64,000 nt of DNA from a virus (IMGVR_UViG_3300014050_000003:1-64000); one strand, 5' to 3'; counted from the stretch's first letter, positions 56,157 to 64,000 are shown. Made by a program: numbers and translations. The notes: generated by a model not told the origin, from the sequence alone.

Positions 56157-56870
56157 ATGAGTTTAATTATAAATTCAACTTTCATAGTTAAAAAATCTAA
56201 AATTAAAAATGGTTTAACTCAACAAACTGCTGGTGATAGCGCTTATCAAATCAAAACAGATTTTCCAAGCAGCGCAGATGGTCTTTATTGGATTAAAAAT
56301 AATAATATAAATGGAGCAAACCCATTTCAAATTTATGCTGATATGACAACTGATGGTGGAGGATGGACATTAATAATGTTAAATAATTATAGTTCTGGAT
56401 GGACTTATGAAAATACAATTTTAAGAAATGAATCTAATCCACCAGCTTCTCCAGATGATAGACCAAGACAAGGCGAAGGATCAGATGGTTCAGATAATTA
56501 TAGTATAATAAGTTATGCAGATTATATTAAAAAATCTTCTAGCGGATTTCAATATATGATTGATGCATATCAAAGAGGACATTGGGGAGGAATTTGGACA
56601 GCAAATGATAATTATAGTTTCATAGCAACAAATAATACTCAAACAAATATAACTTTAAATACAAAATTTGACAATTGGGAGTATTCTCAAGGCGGAGGCA
56701 TCGATCAAAGAATGCCTTGGTATGTAAATTCTCAAGCTTTTATTACTACAGATGACGAGGGGCATACATATTGGTGGGGAACACTAATACCTGCAGGAGG
56801 ATGGTCTCCAACCCCATGGATTGAAAATTTAATGCCACATCCTGGAATTATTTGGTATTGGGTTAGATAA
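56157..56870 (+). CDS. Fibrinogen-like-domain protein, possible adhesin
   Basis: 237 residues. SSADGLYWIKNNNINGANPF, QIYADMTTDGGGWTLIM match the start of fibrinogen C-terminal (FReD) domains (GxYWI...PFxxYCDMxTDGGGWTLI). The rest is Trp/Gly-rich. Such domains bind glycans. Position next to the tail fibre suggests a receptor-binding virion protein; inference. Confidence 0.65.
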   Translation: MSLIINSTFIVKKSKIKNGLTQQTAGDSAYQIKTDFPSSADGLYWIKNNNINGANPFQIYADMTTDGGGWTLIMLNNYSSGWTYENTILRNESNPPASPDDRPRQGEGSDGSDNYSIISYADYIKKSSSGFQYMIDAYQRGHWGGIWTANDNYSFIATNNTQTNITLNTKFDNWEYSQGGGIDQRMPWYVNSQAFITTDDEGHTYWWGTLIPAGGWSPTPWIENLMPHPGIIWYWVR

Positions 56871-56872
56871 TT

Positions 56873-56947
56873 TTATTTTAATCTTTCAATAAGATAAAAT
56901 ACATATATAAAAACAGCAAAACAAATTAATATAGAAGAAAAGGTCAT
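56873..56947 (-). CDS. 24-residue membrane peptide
   Basis: MTFSSILICFAVFIYVFYLI followed by ERLK. The AGTGTAAT box on the minus strand lies exactly 8 nt before ATG 56947, which supports this as a real late-type gene despite its size. Opposite in direction to the tail-fibre genes. Confidence 0.5.
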   Translation of the reverse strand: MTFSSILICFAVFIYVFYLIERLK

Positions 56948-56955
56948 TTGAAAGT

Positions 56956-56963
56956 ATTACACT
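56956..56963 (-). promoter_or_regulatory. AGTGTAAT box, leftward
   Basis: Reads ATTACACT on plus. 8 nt from ATG 56947. Forms a divergent pair with the box at 57000-57007. Confidence 0.5.
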
Positions 56964-56999
56964 TTTAATATTATTTAATTTTTTTATTAAATAAAAATA

Positions 57000-57007
57000 A
57001 GTGTAAT
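57000..57007 (+). promoter_or_regulatory. AGTGTAAT box, rightward
   Basis: AGTGTAAT with 11 nt to ATG 57019, followed by A/T-only sequence and no Shine-Dalgarno. Presumed promoter of the tail-fibre gene. Confidence 0.5.
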
Positions 57008-57018
57008 AATATAATAAT

Positions 57019-59850
57019 ATGTCATTAGAATTAACGACAGCGACAGATCAGCAGTTATCAGGAATAAGGCAAACTCTAAAAACGGTAAGTTTAATTGGAG
57101 ACGAGAGCATTAGTGGAGTTAAAATTTTTGAAGGTGATGGCGTAAGTGATGGCGATCCGATTAAATCAAAAATATTAATAAATCCTATTGGATTATATAA
57201 TTTTGATTTTCCTACAACATATAATGTACCAACAATTAGTGGTTATCCATTATTAGATTTAAGAGGAGGATATGGGAATAGTAATGCTTATATACAAATA
57301 TTTGATGGAGTAATATATGCTTATTCTCCAGATTATTTAAAAATAGAAGGCGCACCAGTCGCAATAAATGATCAAAGTATATATGGAGTAGGAATAGGAA
57401 CAGATAATCCAAGTGAAAAATTACATGTAGTTGGTAATATAAAAGCTTCTAATAATATTTATGCTAATAATTTAGTTTATATTACTGGAAATCAAACAAT
57501 AGATGGTCAAAAAACTTTTAATTCTTTAATATATTTTTCTGGCGGAGCAAATATTAATATGCTTAGCGGAGCAGATGGGCGCGGAGGTTCAATTGATCTT
57601 TCAAATAATAATGCAGCAAATTTTTCAATTCAAACAGGAAATTTACCAACCCAAAACGATGGTTCAATTTATAATAAAATAAATGACTCATTATATCTTA
57701 GAAAAAATTCAGTTTGGGAAAAAGTAATAACAAATAAAGATAATCCTATTTATGCTACTGGGGATCAAAATATTAGTGGTTTAAAAACTTTTAATTCTGA
57801 ATTTTTTACATCAATGTGGGATGATGATGAAGTTATCTTATCAAATCCAGCTGTTCAAATTAAAAATAGTTTAAAAATAGCATCATATGATACTAGTAAT
57901 TATTTTGATCAACCAAAAATAATTTTGAGTGATGCTGGACTACTAAAATCTACTGGCCCTAAAGCAGGTTTAGAATATAGATCAATAACTCTTGGAGTAA
58001 ACATAATAGATGATTTAAATGGTGCAGATATTAGAAAAATATATTCTGGACAAAATGCTCCAATAGTAAGTCTAAATGCTGGTCCAGCAAGTTACTCTGC
58101 AAGAGATGGAATTTTAATATCAAATAATAAAAGTGCAACCTTTAACAATCAAAATGATTATATTTTATTTATTGATACTGATACGGGATCTAATACATAT
58201 GGTGGAGTTAAAATAGGAGGACTAGATAATTCTAATATTAGAAAAAATGTAACAAATCCAATAGCTCCTGGTTTTCTATTAGATGTAAACGGAAATATTA
58301 AAGCAAATAATTTAATTTATAATACTGGCGATCAAACTATAAGTGGAGTTAAAACTTTTAATAGCGGATTAAGTACAACATATATTTCTGGAGTATCAGG
58401 AAGTAGTTTAAATATATTAGGATGCTCTGATTCAATATCAGCACAAACTTTACGCAATATAAATATAACAGCGGGTTCAGGAACATCTACGATAGATGCA
58501 GGAGATATAATTTTAATAGGTGGCAATTTAAGTGGATTTGCGCCAAGTATATTAAAAACTGGCGCAAGTATTACTATTGGCGGCGCAAAGACTTCTTCAT
58601 ATACTGCAGATATAACTATAAAACCTTCAATTGATCAGAATGGGGCTGCTGGAAATATTGTTATTCAAGCAGGAGCAACTCCAACTTACAATGGTAAAAT
58701 TAATATGTTTGGTGATATAAATATTAATGGCACAAATGATATGGGGTCACCATTATCATCAAAAAATATAAACATATACAGAAGAGGCGATCTTCTTGGC
58801 TTTCCATCTCAAAGACTTGCTATTTCAATAGATAATAATAATGTTAATTTTCAAAATGAAATGGGACTACAAGTAAGTGGCGTACAAGTAACTCCAAGTC
58901 TTTATGTTCGTACAATTGGAGATCAAAGTATTAGTGGAGCAAAAACATTCTTTTCTGGATTAAATATAGCCAATGGCACTTTAAATTTAAATAATTCATA
59001 TTTATCTGGCGAAAATATTAAACCATCTACTGGAATATCTTTATACAATAGATCAACGACAGCAAGAAATATTTTAACTCAAGTAGATAGTGAAGGAAGA
59101 AGTTTGGCTTTCCAGCCTAATTTAGCAACAAATAGAATAATTAATTTCCAATCAAGATCTAATTCTACTTCAAGTACAAATGCGGGTTTTGGTATCAATT
59201 TAGCTACAAGCGGCATATTAGCTCGACCAGTTTATATGAAAGTCGGAGATGTATTAGGATCATTACCAAGGATTGGGTTTCAACACACGGGAGGATTAAA
59301 TGAAGCAGGAGTTACCAATAATGTTGATCAAAATATTTTTAGAGGCACAGGAGGACTTGGTGGATTTTTCTTTCAAGCAAGATTTGGAATAAGTGAAAAT
59401 AATATAAGTACAAGTGGTCGAGGATTTTTTGGATTATGGGATAAACAAACCGTACTTGTAACAAATTCTACATTTGATCCATATTCCTCTAATCGTCAAA
59501 ATCTTATTGGAGTAGGATTTAATAGCGGAGACTCAAATTTAAGTTTTATTCATTCAGATTCTACTTCTCCAGGTACAGATAATGTTAATAGAAAAAAAAT
59601 ATCATTAGGATCAAATTTCCCAATTAGAAGTGGAAATGTATATGAATTAAGTATATATGGATTGCCAGATAAATCTTATGTAGATATGAATATTTCTATA
59701 TTAAGAAGCGGAATATCAACAGGATACAGAGCAACCACAGCTCTTCCTGCCGCAGATTATGCATTAGCTCCAAATTTTTCAGTAAATGGACCAATTGCAT
59801 CAGGAAATATTGCTTTTGATTTATCTAATTTTTATATAGACACTCAATAA
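57019..59850 (+). CDS. Tail fibre with repeated GDQxISGxKTF units
   Basis: 943 residues. Five spaced units (IGDESISGVKIFEG, TGNQTIDGQKTFNS, TGDQNISGLKTFNS, TGDQTISGVKTFNS, IGDQSISGAKTFFS) are a known phage tail-fibre repeat. Between them, Gly/Ser/Asn-rich beta sequences fit a trimeric fibre. IGTDNPSEKLHVVGNIKA is also typical. It presumably binds the host surface. The C-terminus ends NFYIDTQ. Confidence 0.82.
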   Translation: MSLELTTATDQQLSGIRQTLKTVSLIGDESISGVKIFEGDGVSDGDPIKSKILINPIGLYNFDFPTTYNVPTISGYPLLDLRGGYGNSNAYIQIFDGVIYAYSPDYLKIEGAPVAINDQSIYGVGIGTDNPSEKLHVVGNIKASNNIYANNLVYITGNQTIDGQKTFNSLIYFSGGANINMLSGADGRGGSIDLSNNNAANFSIQTGNLPTQNDGSIYNKINDSLYLRKNSVWEKVITNKDNPIYATGDQNISGLKTFNSEFFTSMWDDDEVILSNPAVQIKNSLKIASYDTSNYFDQPKIILSDAGLLKSTGPKAGLEYRSITLGVNIIDDLNGADIRKIYSGQNAPIVSLNAGPASYSARDGILISNNKSATFNNQNDYILFIDTDTGSNTYGGVKIGGLDNSNIRKNVTNPIAPGFLLDVNGNIKANNLIYNTGDQTISGVKTFNSGLSTTYISGVSGSSLNILGCSDSISAQTLRNINITAGSGTSTIDAGDIILIGGNLSGFAPSILKTGASITIGGAKTSSYTADITIKPSIDQNGAAGNIVIQAGATPTYNGKINMFGDININGTNDMGSPLSSKNINIYRRGDLLGFPSQRLAISIDNNNVNFQNEMGLQVSGVQVTPSLYVRTIGDQSISGAKTFFSGLNIANGTLNLNNSYLSGENIKPSTGISLYNRSTTARNILTQVDSEGRSLAFQPNLATNRIINFQSRSNSTSSTNAGFGINLATSGILARPVYMKVGDVLGSLPRIGFQHTGGLNEAGVTNNVDQNIFRGTGGLGGFFFQARFGISENNISTSGRGFFGLWDKQTVLVTNSTFDPYSSNRQNLIGVGFNSGDSNLSFIHSDSTSPGTDNVNRKKISLGSNFPIRSGNVYELSIYGLPDKSYVDMNISILRSGISTGYRATTALPAADYALAPNFSVNGPIASGNIAFDLSNFYIDTQ

Positions 59851-59863
59851 TTTTTAAATTAAT

Positions 59864-59896
59864 TCTTAGCGCCAAGGATTGAACTTGACGCTAAGA
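59864..59896 (-). other. tRNA acceptor/T-arm-like minihelix (copy 3)
   Basis: On minus: CTTAGCG-TCAAG-TTCAATC-CTTGG-CGCTAAG. A 7-bp acceptor-like stem, a 5-bp T-stem with one wobble and a 7-nt T-loop TTCAATC. It lies 7 nt past the Hsp20 stop and 14 nt past the tail-fibre stop. Sequence differs from the other two copies but the shape is the same. Confidence 0.6.
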
Positions 59897-59902
59897 TTAC
59901 TA

Positions 59903-60259
59903 TTAGTCTATTTTAATTTTATTTTGTAGTTTTTTATTTTCTTTACCAAAAGTAATTGTGAGCAAACCATCTTCATGTTTTGCTTTTACTTCTGAAAGAT
60001 CTACTTTTCTAGGCAAGTAAAAGGATTTTTGGTATTTTACTTTGCCTTCTTTTCTAGTAGCGTTAATATTTAGATATTCTTGATTTGTAGTAATATCAAT
60101 ATTTTCTTTTTTAAATCCTGCAAGAGGAATTTCAAGAGAATATTGATCATTTTCTAATACAAAATCAGAATATTCCTTGTCCCAACCAAATATAGAATCA
60201 TTAAATATATTTTCAAATACATCTAATGGTCTATGTCCATTTCTTAGTGTTAATAGCAT
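59903..60259 (-). CDS. Hsp20 small heat-shock protein
   Basis: 118 residues: the alpha-crystallin domain with YSLEIPLAGFKKENIDI, YQKSFYLPRKVDLSEV and HEDGLLTITFGKEN. Such holdases keep proteins soluble; common in cyanophages and large phages. AAGGAG/GGAGG sequences lie about 10 nt before the ATG. A T-arm-like hairpin follows. Confidence 0.88.
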   Translation of the reverse strand: MLLTLRNGHRPLDVFENIFNDSIFGWDKEYSDFVLENDQYSLEIPLAGFKKENIDITTNQEYLNINATRKEGKVKYQKSFYLPRKVDLSEVKAKHEDGLLTITFGKENKKLQNKIKID

Positions 60260-60407
60260 ATTTAATATGCCTCCTTTCTCCTTTTAATATTAATGCAGTT
60301 TTTATGCCAACTTTTTATAGAGTAAAGTATTATGTATAGAGTCAAAATGACACAATGTGAATTATTTAAATTGTCAAAATGTCACATTTCTAGTTATATT
60401 TATTTTA

Positions 60408-60415
60408 TGTGTAAT
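60408..60415 (+). promoter_or_regulatory. TGTGTAAT box
   Basis: TGTGTAAT followed by 7 nt and ATG 60423. It supports that start over the longer open frame from 60357. Confidence 0.5.
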
Positions 60416-60422
60416 AGCTAAT

Positions 60423-61166
60423 ATGCCAATACCCCAAAAAAAAGATAACGAATCACAAAATGATTATATGGGACGCTGTATGCATAAATTAAAAGACGAA
60501 AAACGTCCTCAAGATCAAAAAGTCGCAATTTGTTTAAATACTTATCGTAATCCTAAGAAAAAAGCTAAAGCAGAAATTGAGATAGACTTTACAGAAGATA
60601 TTAAAAACATGAATAAACCGCAAGAAATAATACCAACAGAAGCACCAAAAGTTGAAGCTAAAGTAGAAGAAGTAGCCAACACGGCAGTAACCGCACCAGC
60701 TCCAGAAGTTAAAATTCAAGAAAATACAGCTTCTTGTGGTAAACCAAATTGTGGATCGGTTCAAAAAGTAGAAGAAGTTAGAGCTGAAAATGATGGTAAA
60801 GGCGAATTAATTCAAACAACTCTTCTTCAAATGCAACATCAATATAAAATTTTACATTGGCAAACTACTTCATTTTCTCAACATAAAAGTTTTGATGAAA
60901 TTGTAAGTAGCTTGAGCGAAAATATTGATGAATTTATTGAAACTTACATGGGTAAATATGGTAGAGTAATTGCTGCTAATACTTTTAATATTACTCTCGC
61001 TAATTATAAAGATGCAGATTTCATGACTCTTACAAATAATTATATTACATTTTTAATTGGATTAAATGATATGCTAGATAAAGCTCAAGATTCAGATTTA
61101 TTAAATATAAGAGATGAGATTTTAGGATCTTTAAATCAATTAAAGTATTTATTTAGTTTAGTTTAA
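60423..61166 (+). CDS. Head-associated protein with DUF5856-like domain
   Basis: 247 residues from ATG 60423 (MPIPQKKDNESQNDYMGR). The N-terminal GRCMHKLKDE and QDQKVAICLNTY resemble phage head-protein N-termini. A linker with EIEIDFTEDIKNMN, echoing 51468-52457, leads to a C-terminal LQMQHQYKILHWQTTSFSQH and GKYGRVIAANT domain like DUF5856. Convergent with the glycosyltransferase at 61163. Confidence 0.6.
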   Translation: MPIPQKKDNESQNDYMGRCMHKLKDEKRPQDQKVAICLNTYRNPKKKAKAEIEIDFTEDIKNMNKPQEIIPTEAPKVEAKVEEVANTAVTAPAPEVKIQENTASCGKPNCGSVQKVEEVRAENDGKGELIQTTLLQMQHQYKILHWQTTSFSQHKSFDEIVSSLSENIDEFIETYMGKYGRVIAANTFNITLANYKDADFMTLTNNYITFLIGLNDMLDKAQDSDLLNIRDEILGSLNQLKYLFSLV

Positions 61167-62119
61167 TCTTTAAGAACTATATCTTTACAGTCGTACATCC
61201 AATGAGGTTGATTACCTTCAACAAAATCAACTTCTATTTCCTCAAGAGCATCAACACCATATATTAATTGCTTATCAATTACTGGACTGTAAATTTTTGC
61301 AACAGGCGATAAACAAGCTGCCCACCAACTAAATGATGAATTAGCGCGAAATATACTTCTTGCAAAATATAGTTTTAAAAAATCATCTAACCAATCAAAT
61401 CCTATTTTATCTAAAAAATCAGACCCTCTTGGATAACTCCATCCAGCTCTTATAGTTTTTGGTCTATCTTTATGCCAAGCCCCAGTATAATCATCTGAAA
61501 CCCATTCAATTTTGTCTTTATCAAAATCAAATTTTTTAAAAGCTCTAAAATATGAATCTTTAGAAATAACAGAGTACCCTTGATGATTCTTTTTATTATA
61601 TGACGGATTAGATATATCATCTCGTCTTAAATGAGCTATATCATAAGATCCTTGTCGATCTTCATTTCTTTTATATATATCTAACGATTTTATTTCATCA
61701 CTAAATTCAAATATTTGTTTTATTTCTTTTAAAGACATTGGATAAAATATCTTTGGATTATAAGCACAAACGTTATCAATAAACATATGATCTGAAGTGA
61801 CTTTATATGGTTCATCTTTTGGCATTCTATCATCGACTATAATTCTTTGCATTTTTGGAGAAAATTGTTTAAGAGCGTAAGTTCTAAAATGAATATTATC
61901 TAAAACTTTTTGAGTTTGATTTAATCTTAATCTTAAAATATCATCTTCAATTATTTTATGATATTGATTTTTAAATAATTTAGTACCTTCCCAATCGCTA
62001 GGTAAATAAAATTCGTGACCATTTATTTTTTGATAATAATATCCATATATATATTGATGTACTCTATTACCAAATCTTCCATTCCAATGGCATAAAACCA
62101 ATAACTTTTTATCAAGCAT
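61163..62119 (-). CDS. Glycosyltransferase, fucosyltransferase-like
   Basis: 318 residues. HWNGRFGNRVHQYIYGYYYQ at the start, IAHLRRDD in the middle and FRANSSFSWWAACLSP near the C-terminus follow the GT11/GT23-like fucosyltransferase pattern. TTGATA-17-TATAAT ends 5 nt before ATG 62119. Likely acts on a surface glycan. Confidence 0.75.
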   Translation of the reverse strand: MLDKKLLVLCHWNGRFGNRVHQYIYGYYYQKINGHEFYLPSDWEGTKLFKNQYHKIIEDDILRLRLNQTQKVLDNIHFRTYALKQFSPKMQRIIVDDRMPKDEPYKVTSDHMFIDNVCAYNPKIFYPMSLKEIKQIFEFSDEIKSLDIYKRNEDRQGSYDIAHLRRDDISNPSYNKKNHQGYSVISKDSYFRAFKKFDFDKDKIEWVSDDYTGAWHKDRPKTIRAGWSYPRGSDFLDKIGFDWLDDFLKLYFARSIFRANSSFSWWAACLSPVAKIYSPVIDKQLIYGVDALEEIEVDFVEGNQPHWMYDCKDIVLKD

Positions 62120-62159
62120 AGTAAATTATATTATATAAAAATATAAATATCAATAAAAA

Positions 62160-63626
62160 TTAAATTTGCCAAGGATAAAAAGAACTGGAATTAAAAAAGT
62201 TTTGACATCCTCCGCCAGCTATTCTAAATCTACTAAAATCTATTTTATATGTAAATATCCAAGGCCCTATTTTAGGAAGAATTAAAGGATTTTGTAATAG
62301 TCCTCCAGTGGGATCAATAAAATATTGATAATTAACATCCCATGGCCCAGTTCCAATATCATAAGCAGGATAAAGATAATTATTATTCGCTATACCATCT
62401 CCTGCGTCAACCTTAAAACTTCCATCAGGATTTCGCCAAATATTATTTATCAAAAAAGCATTTGGATGATTTACATCAGGTACACAAGGATCGTATAGTG
62501 AAGCTGTCCCACTGCCAACACATCCTACTCTAGGTAAAGTAAATGGAGCAGAATAATAATTAGTAAAAGTATAATTTTGAGGATATTCACCATCACAAAA
62601 TTCTGATCTTGCGCTTGGATTAAAATCTAATGGTACTGGGCAATTTAAAGAGCATTCCGTACCAAAATCACCCCCCATTTTTTGATTCATTTTATATGTT
62701 TGTACGCCAGTAAGTACCCCGCTCCAAGGAACATCAATTAATAAACCATTAACCACGGCTACATCATATTCAATATAATCTTTATACATTGCGACAAAAG
62801 CTCCAACAAAAGCTTTGCCAAATGGATGAGTTGGAAAAGAGTATTGACTAATGCTACATTGAGCAGCTCCTAGCCATGCTACTCCATTTCCAGGACCATA
62901 AATAGCATCATTATACGCAAGCTCTGGTAATACAAGCCCAGCTTGCTCTTCAAAAGAGCTATATTGAGTATTGAATGTTGGATCAAACATTAAAATTTCT
63001 ACATTTTCTATTACCCTTGTTAAATTTCCAGCCGCTTTTTGAATAGCACTTTTAAGATATGGAGGCAATAATGATACCGTTTGGTTTCCTTCGCAACTGC
63101 AATTTGGTTGAAGATTGTCCCACCATTTTGACCAAGTATTATATGTTTTAGCGATTCTATTTCCCATATCGAAACTCACGCCAACAGCATAATTTTCATT
63201 CTTTTTTGATTCTGGAGCAGGGATTCTATTCGCACAAGATCGCGCCCACGGACTATCTACAATAATTACTGCGTCTTTATAATTATAAGGCCCAAGCTCA
63301 TTACTTCCTCTTGTTAAATTATATAATGTATTGCTTTGTATTTTAATATTAGATGGAAATTGTAAAAAACTATTTGCGTCTCCAATAGGATTATTAGCAT
63401 TATTATATCTAGTACTTTTATTTGTATAATCATTATATATATGCCATTTATATTCATTAGCGTTAGCTTTTGTAGCACTTAATCCATTCGTAACAACGCT
63501 ACCATATGGATAAGCAAAAACCCAAAATAATAATGGTATACCATCGCCCCAATAAGTTATATAATTCCAATCAAAACCAGTTAAATTTCCTGGTGAATTA
63601 TTATCTTTAGGGAAAAAATTAATCAT
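62160..63626 (-). CDS. Large uncharacterised protein, probable virion component
   Basis: 488 residues starting MINFFPKDNNSPGNLTGFD. Gly/Asn/Pro/Trp-rich and beta-like, with Cys pairs (PNCSCEG, GTECSLNCP, GSGTASLYDPCVPD). No signal peptide and no family recognised. Its style and neighbours (fibre, adhesin) suggest a tail or decoration protein; inference. Confidence 0.55.
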   Translation of the reverse strand: MINFFPKDNNSPGNLTGFDWNYITYWGDGIPLLFWVFAYPYGSVVTNGLSATKANANEYKWHIYNDYTNKSTRYNNANNPIGDANSFLQFPSNIKIQSNTLYNLTRGSNELGPYNYKDAVIIVDSPWARSCANRIPAPESKKNENYAVGVSFDMGNRIAKTYNTWSKWWDNLQPNCSCEGNQTVSLLPPYLKSAIQKAAGNLTRVIENVEILMFDPTFNTQYSSFEEQAGLVLPELAYNDAIYGPGNGVAWLGAAQCSISQYSFPTHPFGKAFVGAFVAMYKDYIEYDVAVVNGLLIDVPWSGVLTGVQTYKMNQKMGGDFGTECSLNCPVPLDFNPSARSEFCDGEYPQNYTFTNYYSAPFTLPRVGCVGSGTASLYDPCVPDVNHPNAFLINNIWRNPDGSFKVDAGDGIANNNYLYPAYDIGTGPWDVNYQYFIDPTGGLLQNPLILPKIGPWIFTYKIDFSRFRIAGGGCQNFFNSSSFYPWQI

Positions 63627-63668
63627 AATATATTATATATTAATACAGCAATTAGTTATAATATAAGA

Positions 63669-64000
63669 ATGTTACACTATAAAATATCTTCATTTTGCTC
63701 GTTCTTTAAAGCTGAAAAATATATAAAAGGATATATAGAAGATGTATTAGATCAATCAATATTTAAAGATATTGAATTTGTATTTTTAAATTGTAATTCT
63801 CCAGAAAATGAAGAGCAATATATATTACCATTAACTAAAAAATTTAATAATATTAAATATCATAGATTAGATAAAGACCCTGGATTATTCCAAGGTTGGA
63901 ATTATGCTATAAAAAATTTATGTTCAGCGAATTTAATAAGCAATTGGAATGCGGACGACAGAAAATCTAATAATAGTTTCGAAATATTATATAAACAATT
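63669..64000 (+). CDS. GT2-like glycosyltransferase, 3' end outside window
   Basis: Open from ATG 63669 (MLHYKISSFCSFFKAEKY) to the edge. GYIEDVLDQSIFKDIEFVFL and NLISNWNADDRKSNN (DD metal site) are the usual GT2 N-terminal elements. TATAAT lies 6 nt before the ATG. Truncated by the window end. Confidence 0.65.
   Translation, partial: MLHYKISSFCSFFKAEKYIKGYIEDVLDQSIFKDIEFVFLNCNSPENEEQYILPLTKKFNNIKYHRLDKDPGLFQGWNYAIKNLCSANLISNWNADDRKSNNSFEILYKQ

Noticed and set aside
57095-58960. Repeats in the 57-59 kb region as a CRISPR array
   Set aside because: The repeats are in frame, hundreds of bases apart, degenerate at silent sites and encode GDQxISGxKTF fibre units.

Overview
The window looks like part of a large tailed-phage genome (Caudoviricetes) that is strongly A+T-rich. 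Phage hallmarks include rIIA- and rIIB-like proteins, an ATP-dependent DNA ligase, T4-type endonuclease VII, class Ia ribonucleotide reductase, a deoxynucleoside monophosphate kinase, MazG- and dCMP-deaminase-like enzymes, a sigma-like factor, head-associated proteins, and a 943-residue fibre with repeated GDQxISGxKTF units. Three tRNAs and a tmRNA are present. No terminase, portal, major capsid protein or DNA polymerase is in the window. A surface protein with beta-strand repeats and a C-terminal PEP-CTERM sorting signal suggests a Gram-negative host with an exosortase, for example Verrucomicrobiota or Planctomycetota; this host call is inference.

Layout. (a) 1-21.5 kb: dozens of very small leftward genes, many unrecognised or single-TM peptides, plus tRNA-Asp, DUF6915/DUF6878-like genes, a MazG-like enzyme, a 3D-domain cell-wall protein, a dCMP deaminase, a sulfotransferase and a RuvB-like ATPase. 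A two-gene cassette is duplicated at 5.8 and 9.1 kb. (b) 20.6-29.5 kb: rIIB, rIIA, DNA ligase, an AbrB-like protein, an HNH/AP2 endonuclease, a glycosyltransferase, endonuclease VII and UvdE. (c) 29.6-33.6 kb: a tight operon of two zinc-ribbon methyltransferases, a sulfotransferase, a radical-SAM protein and a glycosyltransferase-like protein. (d) 33.9-35.0 kb: tRNA-Ser, tRNA-Asn and, on the other strand, tmRNA. (e) 35.4-43.3 kb: alpha/beta hydrolase, PurA-like, SEC-C, phosphoesterase, GMP-reductase-like and three glycosyltransferases. (f) 43.4-46.7 kb (+): dCMP deaminase, dNMP kinase, sigma-like factor, DUF736-like protein, glycosyltransferase. (g) 46.7-50.9 kb (-): NrdB and NrdA. (h) 51.5-64 kb: head-associated proteins, a membrane cysteine-peptidase-like protein, the PEP-CTERM protein, a fibrinogen-like protein, the tail fibre, Hsp20 and two more glycosyltransferases.

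Expression. About twenty leftward genes have the same promoter geometry: TTGAC(A/T), a 16-17 nt spacer, a TATATT/TAATAT-type -10, exactly 6 nt, then ATG. The predicted transcript therefore begins at the A of the start codon, which makes it leaderless. A second group, mostly later genes on both strands, has a (A)GTGTAAT box 7-13 nt before the start; the sigma-like factor could read it. Three loci have 3'-flanking hairpins shaped like a tRNA acceptor/T-arm minihelix.

Metabolism. GMP reductase (GMP to IMP) plus adenylosuccinate synthetase (IMP to sAMP), together with two dCMP deaminases, RNR and a dNMP kinase, could shift host nucleotide pools from G/C to A/T, fitting an A+T-rich genome. Many glycosyltransferases, two sulfotransferases, two methyltransferases and a radical-SAM enzyme suggest glycan modification of the host surface or the virion.
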